Assembly (NCBI RefSeq): GCF_022605725.1
Contig: NC_065552.1
Location: 32,623,879 to 32,687,878 of the forward strand
DNA length: 64,000 bases
Direction of reading: 5' to 3'
DNA from: Anthonomus grandis grandis
Lineage: Eukaryota; Arthropoda; Insecta; Coleoptera; Curculionidae
Part shown: positions 1-10,329 of the stretch, one piece after another
Position numbering within the stretch: the first letter of the stretch is position 1
Layout of the letters: each line of letters starts with the position of its first letter
The notes under the pieces: model-generated
Seen by the model: the letters and a program-made list of their open reading frames with translations, nothing else
The model's database searches: none
Told to the model about the DNA's origin: nothing
Position numbers and translations under genes: made by a program

Positions 1-3000
1 ACTGGTTACAGTTATGGATTCGGGTTTGTTAAATATTATAAGGAGGAGGATGCGGCCAAAGCCATTAATATGTTAAATGGGTTTAATTTTAGGTAAAGTT
101 ATAACTTATTTATATTTAAGTGCATGGTAGATTTAGACTGCTTTACCATCTTGCCATTCTACAAAATCAATTTATGCGATTTTTCAGAAAGCTAGTGTAT
201 ACATTGGACTCATTCTTGAATTTAACCCTAATGAAACTAGAAAAGTTAATCGGGAATTCTGATATTTTAACGCTTATTACCTCAAAACAATACACCAATC
301 AACATTTAAAAACCCATTATTTTAGCTCTTGGTGCAGACCAATTACATATGTAATAGAGGCTTTTATGATAGGTGGATATTTTAAACATGCATACAAAAT
401 ATCTGCTTGACTTGAGTTTGGAATACTTCTTTCTCTCTGGAAATCTGTCTAGATTTTGTCTTACTCATGTTTTCTGAATGTTTACTTCTTTTCTCTAGCC
501 TCCTTTCTTTCACAAATATGAGATCATTTAGTGTTTTTCAAGAAGTTTACCTTAAGAATATACGATTTAAATTTGTTATGTAACAATATATTTGATTTAA
601 ATAATTGTTTTCGTTGTAGAAACAAGCGTTTAAAAGTATCATACTCCAGACCCCCTGGAACCGACATGAGAGACTCCAACCTTTATATAACCAATCTTCC
701 GAAAGATGTTACAGAACAGGACGTAGAAAATTTGTTTAAGGATTATGGAGAAATTGTTCAAAGGACAGTGTTGAAGGATAAACACACCGGAATGCCGAGA
801 GGAGTAGCCTTTGTTAGGTAAAGCAGATCATTTTTATTATTTAACATTTATAAGGGATTGCCTAACGGCACAAATCTGCCAATAGTCATAGAAAAAACGT
901 AATTTGGGAGTTATATTTGATTCATATATTCTAAGCTTTGCATCTCACATTAAAACTAAACTTAACGTTCACTTAAAAAATATTTCATTATAAAAAATCA
1001 TTTACCATCCAACACTAAATATTTGGTTCGCGACTCTCTGATTATTTCTTTACCTAATTATCGTGACTCTTTCACGGTGCTTTTATCAAAAACATTTCAA
1101 AAGTTGCAAAATAGTTGTACGCGTTTATCTTTTACCGGCTTTCGTTGTTGACCGAGGCAGTGTCATTAATTATTCAATAATTACCATGTTAACACATTGC
1201 CTACCGCAACAAAATTACATGAACATCGAAGTAAAAGATATCATGAATCCGAATCTTACGATTTTTAACTGCATATTTTTAGATTATTAATTCAAAACAT
1301 AGACAGTCACGAAATAGGCTTAAAAAGTCAGTAATTGGGACATTTTCTGCAATGTCTAACGGTAGAGTAATTTTTCAATAGATGTGTAAAAGTGTTCTTA
1401 CATTCCAACTCATCCCTTTCCTTTACTAGTGGTCATGATATAATAGTTGAATATAATGGCAAAATAATTACTTCAAGGTGTATTTGAACCTTTTCCCTTT
1501 CTAGTTTTTAAGAATTAAAAGAAATATACTATTATTTATAAGATACGACGAGGGCTGTATATACAGTGCGTCCCAAAAGTTACAACTCCTCAAGAATAGG
1601 AAGAGACGTGGATCAAGCTCCACCTCCGATCCGCACAAAATCGCGGCCAAATTCGACAATATTCCTTCATTATTTCATGCATTCTTGAGAACGAAACATT
1701 TGTACAGTCCGCAACAAATGGTTAGTATTAATCTAAGGTGTTAAGAGTGTGTTCAGTTTTTCAAGTGTTAAAGTTGTTGATGTTTATAAGATAGTTTTGA
1801 ATAAGTGTTTTTTAATAGTTAACATGGAATTTCATTCGAAATTAAACAGAAAAGTCTTGACAGGACAAACGAGAGAGGTGGTAGCTAATGTACTTTTTTA
1901 TGCAAAAAGAGGCTGCACAAAATCAGCCTCTAAAAGATTTTAAAAAAGTTCAGGAGAGTGCTGCTTTAGCAACAGGAGTAAGTTTGGCTACCATCAAACG
2001 CATCTCTAGGGAAATGAAAAATATTGAAGAGGGTGCTTCAACATCATTTACAACGCCCAACCAAAAAAAAAAAATTAGAGCTGCATTAAAATCCAACTTG
2101 GACGATTTCGACCGCGGCCTTCTCCGTCGAATCATAATAAACTTTTATGTTACGGAAAAACGAGTGCCTACCTTGCGACAAGTAACTAAAAAATTAAATG
2201 AAGCAAATAATTATGCAGGGTCCTATGAAACTATAAGAAAAGTAATGAGAGAAATGGGATTTCGATGGAAAACGGCTAAAAATAACAGAAAAATTTTAAT
2301 GGAAAAGCCTGACATACAAGTGCTCAGAAGTAATTTTCTTAGAAGCATCAAGCAATATAAAGAAGAAAAACGCCCCATAATTTATATGGATGAAACCTAC
2401 ACTCATTCTTCGCATACCCATAAAAAAACATGGGGAGACAATACTAATGAAGGCCTTCATAGTCCAGTATCAAAAGGGCAAAGAATGATTATTATTGTTC
2501 ATGCAGGCGGTGAAATGGGTTTTATAAAAAACGCGTATTTAAAATTTAAATCTGGAACTAAGTCGGGTGACTACTATAATGATATGAACTTTACAAATTA
2601 TAAGAAATGGATTCAAGATAAACTCCTTCCGAACATTCCAGCTAATAGTGTGTTAATTATAGATAATGCCCCATATCATAACGTTCGAGTGGAAAAATAT
2701 CCTACTATGGCCTCTAAGAAAGATGTAATGAAGAACTGGTTGAGACAATGCAATATTTCATTTTCAGAACAAATGTTAAAAGCGGAATTATATAGTTTAA
2801 TAAAAATATATAAACCTAAGTATAAAACCTATCAAATAGATAAGCTTATGGTCGATGCAGGTCATTCAGTCTTAAGACTACCGCCCTACCACCCGGACTT
2901 AAATCCAATTGAGTTGGTATGGGCTGCTTTAAAACAATATGTTGCTGATAAAAAAAATATAGATTTTAAATTTGCAAATGTCGATCAGTATTGTGACGAA

Positions 3001-6000
3001 TTTTTTTCTGAATATTCCCAAGAGAAATGGAAATAATGCTGTGATCATGCGATTACTTTTGAGCGTTATTTTATGCAACAAGAACCAGCCCTGGACCTAG
3101 TTGTGGATGAGCTACTTATAAATTTGCAAGAAGATTACAGCGATAGTGATTCGGATTTTTTGGAAAACAGTAGTGCCGAGTCAGAAGACGAAATTTAGCC
3201 GTCAATTTAATTTTAATATTCCAATAATTTTTGAGATAAAGAAACACGGTAATTTTTGTAAATACTCTTCTTAGTGTTCTTATTTAATTTAAATAATTAA
3301 GCTAAGAATAAAATAGTCCCAACAATTTTTGGGTATAGATACTCTAACATGATATAATAGGTATTAACTATCTACCTATTAGAATAAATTAAAACTAATA
3401 ATTTTATTATTATTAATAATTTACGAGCGTATAATACTTAAGTTTAGACCCAAAGCTAAGTTTTTGTGGCAATAATATTTTACGCCGAATGTACTTACGC
3501 GAGCGTCGCGTCGACACCGTGTCCGGCTAGGTATATGCATCCTCGTTCCTCCGAATGCGTTCTCGCTTTGGGCTCTACGCAGATTTTTTTTTACCAAGTA
3601 TAATCGTATTTTTGACGAGCAGTATATTTAAATTCATTTAAAAATTAAGCGATGGGTTTTTTGCACAAACGCTCAAACCCGTCGATTTTTATTTCAAGTT
3701 GCTTTTTTTATGTGAAGTTTGTATATTCAGGGTTGCTCAAAAATAAATTTCGTCCATTAACTTAATTTTTTCAAATGAAAGCACCTTTTTTTATTTAGTT
3801 TTTGAATTTCGCGTGGAATTCTACGTCGATATTGGGCAACAGAAAATTCGCATTGGATGATGGAGATGAATACCCAGTACCCTTAAAAACTAAATGTGTG
3901 GTGTGGAATAGTGCACGGAATAGTAATATGTCCATTTTTCTTTGAACAGATTTTAACGGGACAAGTGTATCTCGATTTTCTCCAATTTCAATTAGTTTCC
4001 GCATTACTAGCTTTGTTTCCAAATCCGCTGGACCCATACCTAACTACCCTGACGAAGAACTAATTTTCCAGCAAAATGGTGCCCCTCCGCACTGTGGGTA
4101 TATTTTTGGATGAAACCTTTCCCAATCGGTGAATAGGAAGGAGAGGACCCATCGAATGGCCCGCTAGGTCGCCTGACCTAACAACGATGGACTTTTTTTT
4201 GTAGGGATACCTCAAGTCAAAGGTATTTGTTAATAGCCGAAATAATCTAGACGACTTGAAAGAGAGCCAGAACTCGGGAAATTATTGGAAATGTTTAACA
4301 AGAGTTTATTGATTGCCTTGGATATTGTCAAGCCCTGAATATTATCGATTTTGAACATTTAATTTAATTTTTATTCTTTTTTTATTTGTTATATAAGTCG
4401 TGTTTTTTTCGATGCATGAAACATACGTAAAATTCCACGCGAAATTCAAAAATGAAATTAAAAAAGGTGCTTTAATTTGGAAAAATGAAGTTGATGGTCG
4501 AAATATATTTTTGAGCTACCCTGAATATACTTCACGTACAAAAAAGCGCAACTTGAAATAAAAATCTGTTTTTGCAAAAGACCCATCGCTTAATTTTAAA
4601 TGAATTTAGACATAACTTTTGGGAAGCACTGTGTAATATATATAATGCAAATATATTATATTCATAATATTCATTGAGTTAAAAAGATGATGAATATTGC
4701 AATATTTAATACATTTAACTTTAATACATAGAACTTCAGCTTCTAGAGATTCCACACAATTGCGGCTTAAAGTGTATATTTTAATTAATGAAAATAAACC
4801 TTTTTAAGAAATTCAGTTTCAAAAAAGTTTCTCATTTTTTCTTTAGTATCGAAGAAATTATTTATAAGTACAACAATAGATATTAGATAGATAGCTGATT
4901 TGATCATTATATTATCTGAATTATTTTTAACACATGGAAAAGTTTGAATTTTACTACTGGTACCAGGCTTCATACTTATACTGCATTTATTGAAAAAAGT
5001 TTAATTTGCAGATTTATGAGTGTCCGATTTAGTTTTAAGTTAAAAATAATATTAATTTATAATAATGTGTTCCTATATTAGAACGAGTGGCTAGATGTGT
5101 TAAGCAAAAATCTAAAAAAAAAAAAAAAAGAAAAAAAAAACGTCGCTACTTTACCATTACGTTTATTAAATATGTATAGATATTATAGCCTATAACAAAA
5201 CGTGGTCTAATCTCGTTTTAAATTAGTCTACGTCTTATTCTAATGCGTTAGATAATAAAGTTAACTACAATGAAAACAAGTCCTTTTCTCTTCTACAGAA
5301 TTTTATTTAAAGTAAAATTCTTTAATCAACGTTAACAAAAACACATCGCATCAAGTCAATTTACAGCAAAGTCAAAGAAATCGTGTGCATACGACAAGGA
5401 TAGTTAGAAATGTGCCCGTCATCTATCCGTCCTTGTTTTCCTCTAAAGTAATTGCGCGCGCGCTTTCTCTCTCGGTTTACAGAACGTGGCAAGTTTTTTT
5501 CTTTGGTTTTATTTATCGCTGACAAGTTCATGCCATTTGTTGTTAAAAATCAACAGTAACAATTCTCCAAAGTCTTATATGGGGGTATGCGATGTAGCAA
5601 ATTTTCGTTTCAATACACTCCTTAAAGAGAAATGAATTGCCGATGGTTGGGGCTGTGATACGGGCTGGCAAGTTGTAAGGTTTAGATTCTTGGTGTCTTT
5701 TCCATTCATGTTTATGTAATGTTATCGCGGTATACGACCTGTATCCTGGGACAACCAATTTTCAATTATTCATTAATTAATTATACTAGCCTTGATCAAC
5801 ATTTGATCCCGGCAAGTTTGTCGTTTAGCAGAAGACTAGAATATATTATATATACTAGAACTATAGTCGTTGCTACTTAAGAACTGTTCGTCTGCCCCGA
5901 ATCGGCCTCCGACATATATAAGTTAAATTGAAGTGGTAATAAAAAAAAATTGAATTTGAAACAAGTTATATCTAGTGTTGTGAGCAATGGAACGTTCCCG

Positions 6001-9000
6001 TTTATTCTCGAAGAACGTTCGCGAACGTTCATGACTTTTTTCGTGACGTTAATTCTGAGTGATTTAAAATCAAGCGAGCGCGATGAGGGAGAGGATAGTT
6101 CGGAGGAGAGTTCCTAAATAGGTTGTTTGAAAGTTTAACTTAATAAATAGAACATAAATAAACATTTTTAATTTCAGATATTTTCCTAAAATGTTTCCTT
6201 TGCATTTTTTTTATTTATGCTCGTATGTGCTGAAAATTCTCGTTCGTGCTCGTTCATGCTCGAGGAACGTTCTCGAAAAATAAATTCTTGAGCATTTTAC
6301 AACACTAGTTATATCTACATAATAACATTAATTTAATAATTCATTGTTAGGTTTTCAAAAGGCGAAGAGGCGCAGGCAGCTATAGCCAATCTAGACGGTA
6401 AATTATTAGAAAACGCGATGTTGCCGTTGAGTGTCCGCGTGGCGGAAGATCACGGCCGACAAAAAGCGCAATACTTAGAAGCGTGGAATCCTTTAGGACC
6501 CGGTTTAGGTGCGAGGGGTAAGAAGCTACGGCGGGAATAATAGTTGTTTGTTATTTTTCTTCCAGGATCGAGATTTTTTTTGTTTAACTGTATGTAAATG
6601 CCTTATTAGTTAGTAGACACGGTTTTTCTATATTTTTTTCGACTCTGTAGTTACCACACTATTGATGATGACATTTAGAGCACTTTTAAAATTTACCTTT
6701 TAAGCAAGAAAGAAATAAGTTTAAAGATAAGTCTGAAAAAAATAGCTAGAGTAACAAAAAAGAAAGAGAGAGGAGGGTCGACAAACATTTAAGTAACATG
6801 AGATTGTGCCATTGCTTTGTACAAGGTGTCGTATAATGTACAAGGTTGGACAAAGTTGACTAATTTGATGCTTATTAAAATGCCGTTTGAATTTTTTTTT
6901 AAAACCTCAACTCGAATAAATAAAAGGTCGATTAAACTTTGCCTCAATCTAATCGACCTTGTTTTTTTTTTCGGTTTCCAAAATTCCAACGGTGAACCTC
7001 GAATTAGGATGTTAAGAGATCTTCATCGTCAAAGAACTGAAATGAAATGGAAAAGTGTACTCTAATATTAAAGTATTTTTTACTAGTAAATGCATATTTA
7101 TTTTTGTTTGACACAGTGATGCTGGATTTGGAGTATTTTATTATTGAACTCTTATTCCCACTTTCTTCATAAATTCGATCGTAACATACATTGCCTCGAC
7201 GTCTTTTAGACATCTTCCCAGTTTCTCCAATTTGTGTTTGACTTGTTATGGCTCACGTTTGGGTGCACGTCCATCTAAATTTGTCTCCGTGATATTAAAA
7301 AGGCCTTCGATGACAGCAATTCTGAATACTGTAATAGACATTTTTTCACACAACTCACAAGTGCAGTACCAGCTCTGTTGCTAATTTCGGATAATATTTT
7401 CGGTTTCTGCGCAAAGCCTATATATGACTTGTACGTATTATAATCTCTTATATATCCGTTTTACAACTGTAACTCCTATATTACTTTTTCTCAGCAATAC
7501 TTTCACCCTTCACTTCTTCTCTGTACGTTTTTTGGGTTACGTTTTCCTTTAGGCACATTACGTTAATATGCCTAGGAGATGGGTTTTTCGATTTAATATG
7601 AGTATGATCTAAATATCAGTACAGAGGGTTCTACCACAATCTAACAAATTGCCTATCAGGTTCATCACCACACTTATTGGAACCGATTCTTCCTTTATTT
7701 CGTAATAAACACTGAATTTATAGGTATTACCACCTTTCAAACATGAACACTTTAATTCTGAAGTTACGTCTCTTTTTTGAAATATCTTGCTTGAATTTCA
7801 AGCGACTTTTGAAAGGAAGCAGTGTTTCTCTATCTGTGCCTTGGTGCACTCCAGGTACTATGTATTTTTGGAAAGAACTTTGTAACTGTTGAACTAAAGA
7901 CCTAGATTTTTGCAACCTGTTGTCAGACTTTTAATCTGTTACTAGAATGTGACATTTTTATCAATAGTTGAAAACCGTTTCGCGACATAACTTTCTGGAT
8001 GTAATTTTGAAACAATAGTTTTTATGACCTATACATTTGCATATTAGTGAACTGACGTAATCCCATCCGCAATACTCCAATGAATTTCTTTATTTCATTC
8101 GGACAAGTATGATATCATCCCACTGTTTTATGCGTGATTTTTGAATAGTATTCTTCTCCAAGCACCGGTTTCCATATTTATTAGTTTCTATAACCTTGTA
8201 TAGGTAACCTTGCCATTAGATTTATTATGTCTTTATTTAAAAATAGGCAATAGGAGGAATATGATTCCTTACTTTAATAGTTTCAAACAATTTCAATTTC
8301 ATCAACAGGACCCTAGGTCATATCAGAAAGGAGCATCGCATCAATATCGACTTGATCGGTATAATAGAAACATATCATCCATTCTTTCTCCAAGAACCAA
8401 CACAAAAAACAAAACAAAAGTAAAAACTCCAAGTCGGGGTCTCATTAAACACATATATAATTTCTAAAAGCTACACGTGTTTCGCTTTTATCAGAGCATC
8501 ATCAGGCCTAAAATAATGCTATATCTGGCCCAGGAACATCCAAACTAGGAGATGAACCGTTAGGAACCACTGATTTTTTCTTTTTACGCACAGGAACGTT
8601 ATAATCAGACATGATTTGACTAACTTTATAATAAATTTATTTTTAATAATCAATATAATAATGAAAAAACTAAATCCAGAATAAATTTTCTTTAAAATTA
8701 ATAAAGGTTATTAAATAAATTGTTATTAATCTAAATGTTCGAAATGACCATCATTATTTTGTAAGCATTTTCGTGCATTGATTACAATTTTTCATTGAAT
8801 GTTGTTGAATGAATTGAAATTTTATTTCACGCTTCTCTTATTTTTAAACTTAGAACCTCTATATTTTGAGGCGTAGTTTGATAAACCTGGTTCTTAATAA
8901 AACTCCATATGGAAAAATCCATGGGTGCTATATCAAGCGATCTTGCGGGCCAATTTATAGGACCGTTATTACCAATCCAACAAATATTAATATGATTTTA

Positions 9001-10120
9001 ACTACTCTCACAGCCAAATAAATTGAACTTATAATATCAATAAGTATCATAATTTAAAACAACATATTTAGATTAGGGTTCATCGGGTTTAACACAAATA
9101 ATCACTAGTTTAATAAGCTTTTAATTAATTAAATTTAAAATCATGAGGAAAAGAATAAACATTTAAAGTATTTAAGTTTTTAGCAATTAAAAAAGTCAGA
9201 TCCGCACTAAGGAAAACTTCCTGATGATGATTATTAATACGTTGGGAAATATTTCATTGAGATACATCATTTTAAAGGGAATACAAACTGCTTTCAAAAG
9301 TTTAAGGTATAAAAAATGCAGGTCCGTATTTAAAAAAAAGGAGTTGATAACCGTCATAAAAGAAAATTAAAGATGAAGTTTTGTAAAACACAAAAATTAT
9401 AATTTTTTGTAATTAAAAGTAAGTTTCTAAAATCAATAGTTTTGGAAATAATAATTAACATAAAATTTGGCGTTTTTTATAAACCACCCTGTAATTCACG
9501 AACTAATGAACATTTTGCAACGCTGTTAAAGGATTTAAAATAAGCATCAAAATTGGCAACTTTCTAATTTAACCCCCCTCGTATCTCCTATAGATTCGGA
9601 AATCGCAATAATCACACATAGCAAATAGGACACCCTGTACATATATGAGGGCCTAATCTAATAAAGATAACAACGACATGTTAATTCAAATGTAATCAAC
9701 AAATGAGAATCTTAACATAAGAGAAGCATACTGGCTCTTTTTTATCGAAACTTTGGGTATTATTTAAATTTTTGTTGCTAAACCAACTTACTCAAAAACG
9801 ATTATAAACTGTTTGTCTACTAACTGCTCTAAAACATTTACCAGTTGCTTAACATTATATTAGGAAAGTGAATAATTTATTTATTTGTATTCCCTGTGGG
9901 ATTATTAACTGTTACGACCCCGTATATTAATCGTTTTATATATGATGTGTTCTCAGGCTTTCCTCCATTAAGAACCAGCCTGTTACCGTTTCGAGACATG
10001 ACCATACCCACCAGACCGATCCTACCAAACCGGTTTACCCGGTTTCCCACCTATACTAGTCCAAACGTGCGGAATTTGGGTGCAGGAGACACGTTTTTTC
10101 AAAATCCGTTTTTCTATTAG
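1..10120 (+). CDS. Sxl: Sex-lethal-type RNA-binding protein, 3' part of gene (4 exons, 5' end outside window)
   Basis: Exons 1-92, 620-817, 6351-6517 and 9957-10120 join in frame through GT-AG introns to give 206 residues ending at TAG 10118-10120. Exon 1 carries the end of RRM1 (TGYSYGFGFVKYY, an RNP1-like strand). Exon 2 starts NKRLKVSYSRP, the inter-RRM linker typical of the Sxl/ELAV group, then RRM2 with RNP2 (LYITNL) and RNP1 (RGVAFVRF). Exon 3 finishes RRM2 (PLSVRVAEDHG). Exon 4 is a Pro/Arg/Phe-rich tail ending FFQNPFFY. There is no third RRM, and the wording of RRM2 fits Sxl better than ELAV. Such proteins bind U-rich RNA and control splicing and translation; the sex-determining role is a fly specialisation and should not be assumed here. 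The 5.5-kb second intron holds several transposons. If the third intron is retained, the frame ends at TAA 6538-6540. Confidence 0.9.
818..1559. other. Intron sequence before the first transposon
   Basis: AT-rich intron of the Sxl-type gene. Short open frames here show no recognisable domain. I see no RNA gene or repeat. Confidence 0.5.
1824..3198 (+). pseudogene. DDE transposase of the IS630-Tc1-mariner superfamily (DD82E), inactivated
   Basis: The longest open frame runs 1888-3036. It has an N-terminal helix-turn-helix region and a DDE core: first Asp in YMDETYTH, second in IIDNAPYH, Glu in HPDLNPIEL. I count 82 residues between the second Asp and the Glu, the spacing of a family I recall as Sailor. 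Two lesions are visible. The true start appears to be ATG 1824 in another frame, so one extra base lies in the T-run near 1893-1898. A TAA at 3034-3036 is followed by an uninterrupted in-frame acidic tail to TAG 3196-3198, so it is probably a nonsense mutation. Apart from these two lesions the frame is open, suggesting it is not very old. Confidence 0.85.
3629..4608 (+). mobile_element. Nested mariner-like relic with inverted repeats of about 190 bp
   Basis: Sequence from 3629 rightwards matches, inverted, sequence from 4608 leftwards over about 190 bp with small gaps. Examples are AATTAAGCGATGGG near each end and the inner block GAATTTCGCGTGGAATT. The middle keeps a decayed transposase C-terminus on the + strand. 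Its motifs (GAPPHC, NR-IGRRGPIEWPARSPDLT, MDFF, GYLKSKVF) are spread over shifted frames with stops. A similar motif block recurs at 48209-48484. It is inserted into the 3' half of the DD82E element, so it arrived later. Confidence 0.7.
4640..5960. other. Intron sequence without recognisable genes
   Basis: AT-rich intron of the Sxl-type gene with an A-rich tract near 5116-5140 and a short GC-alternating run near 5454-5462. The short open frames have no domain I recognise. Confidence 0.45.
5990..6030. promoter_or_regulatory. Heat-shock-element-like array in the MITE (left)
   Basis: GAACGTTC at 5990-5997, then at 6013-6030 GAA-cg-TTC-gc-GAA-cg-TTC: four alternating GAA/TTC units each spaced by exactly two bases, the consensus arrangement bound by HSF trimers. 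Binding is inferred from the pattern only; the motif may instead be a transposase binding site. Confidence 0.45.
6265..6277. promoter_or_regulatory. Heat-shock-element-like array in the MITE (right)
   Basis: GAA-cg-TTC-tc-GAA, three alternating units at 2-base spacing, close to the right end of the same MITE and about 75 bp before an Sxl-type exon. Confidence 0.4.
7560..7915 (-). pseudogene. piggyBac-type transposase relic
   Basis: The frame on the - strand (7727-7915) contains LLPFKSRLKFKQ, DISKKRRNF and IKVFMFE. This matches the conserved piggyBac segment normally written D-E-LLPFKGR-FKQY-KR-GIK. Here the catalytic DE pair is replaced by DRE and the frame stops just after. Fragments of the following piggyBac domain seem to continue to about 7560 with stops. 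I could not find the terminal repeats or a TTAA duplication. Confidence 0.55.
8462..8512 (-). ncRNA. Hammerhead-ribozyme-like motif (Penelope-type)
   Basis: On the - strand the conserved core boxes CTGATGA (8505-8499) and GAAAC (8483-8479) occur in order with a 15-nt segment able to form a short stem II. After GAAA comes CACGTG, a minimal stem III, then TA, giving an NUH cleavage site before position 8471. Bases 8509-8506 (AGGC) can pair with 8471-8468 (GCTT, one G-U) as stem I. Type I hammerheads with a tiny stem III are known from Penelope-like retroelements. No reverse transcriptase remains nearby, so this is probably a fragment. A second copy lies at 44358-44398. Confidence 0.6.
8735..9000 (-). 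pseudogene. Mariner-like transposase C-terminal relic
   Basis: Reading the - strand, WIGNNGPINWPARS, LDIAPMDF and FIKNQVYQTTP match the block around the last catalytic Asp of insect mariner-like transposases (pattern D-RWIG--GPI-WP-RSPDL-P-DFF-W--K--VY). Only this block survives. A GGACACCCTGTAC sequence near 9628, typical of mariner ends, may mark one end of the element. Confidence 0.55.
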
Positions 10121-10322
10121 GGACTCGGAAAAAATATAAGTTGAGTTAGAAATGGCGGTACGTAGAAGCAGAACTAAATTATCATTTTAGCGAATTTAAT
10201 TTCAGTTAAGAGAAGTTAATCGCTTTATTTGACGTATTTGAACTACTGTTGGCACAGACACCGGAGGTTTTGAAGAAAATGGATTTAAGCTTTAGCAGTT
10301 ATTTTATCTATGTTTAATATTT

Positions 10323-10328
10323 AATAAA
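10323..10328 (+). terminator. Polyadenylation signal of the Sxl-type gene
   Basis: An AATAAA hexamer lies about 200 bases after the stop codon, in AT-rich untranslated sequence. It is the first canonical hexamer seen downstream. Position fits a short 3' UTR; other sites further on cannot be excluded. Confidence 0.5.
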
Positions 10329-10329
10329 A

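Larger units (their letters stand above)
1562..4633 (+). mobile_element. Tc1/mariner-superfamily element of DD82E type, interrupted by a second element
   Basis: The ends match as an inverted repeat: ACAGTGCGTCCCAAAAGTTA at 1563 and, on the other strand from 4632, ACAGTGCTTCCCAAAAGTTA. TA dinucleotides flank both ends (1560-1561 and 4634-4635), the target duplication of this superfamily. It contains a broken transposase gene (1824-3198). A second inverted-repeat element of about 980 bp sits at 3629-4608, so the original was about 2.1 kb. It lies in the second intron of the Sxl-type gene, in the same orientation. Confidence 0.8.
5973..6307. mobile_element. Non-autonomous hAT-type MITE (335 bp) with a perfect 8-bp target duplication
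   Basis: GTTATATC occurs immediately outside both ends (5965-5972 and 6308-6315). The element starts TAGTGTTGT and ends with its reverse complement ACAACACTA. An 8-bp duplication and a TAG-type terminus fit the hAT superfamily. There is no coding capacity. GAACGTTC-type palindromes occur near both ends. The right end lies 43 bp before the exon that starts at 6351. The perfect duplication suggests a fairly recent insertion. Confidence 0.85.

Noticed and set aside
120..410. A 96-residue frame in the first Sxl intron
   Set aside because: It lies between well-defined splice sites and has no recognisable domain or coding bias.
1888..3036. The 382-residue frame as a functional host or transposase gene
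   Set aside because: The real start lies in another frame at 1824 and the acidic tail continues past the stop at 3036, so the copy is broken.
3795..4037. An 80-residue frame on the - strand
   Set aside because: It is the shadow of mariner-like transposase sequence read on the + strand.
5116..5140. A-rich tract as the 3' tail of a retrotransposed element
   Set aside because: No SINE or LINE sequence or target duplication adjoins it; treated as low-complexity sequence.
1..10120. ELAV/Hu-type protein instead of Sxl
   Set aside because: ELAV proteins have a third RRM after a long linker. Here the coding sequence ends 54 residues after exon 3, and the RRM2 wording (RGVAFVR, LSVRVAEDHG) fits Sxl better.
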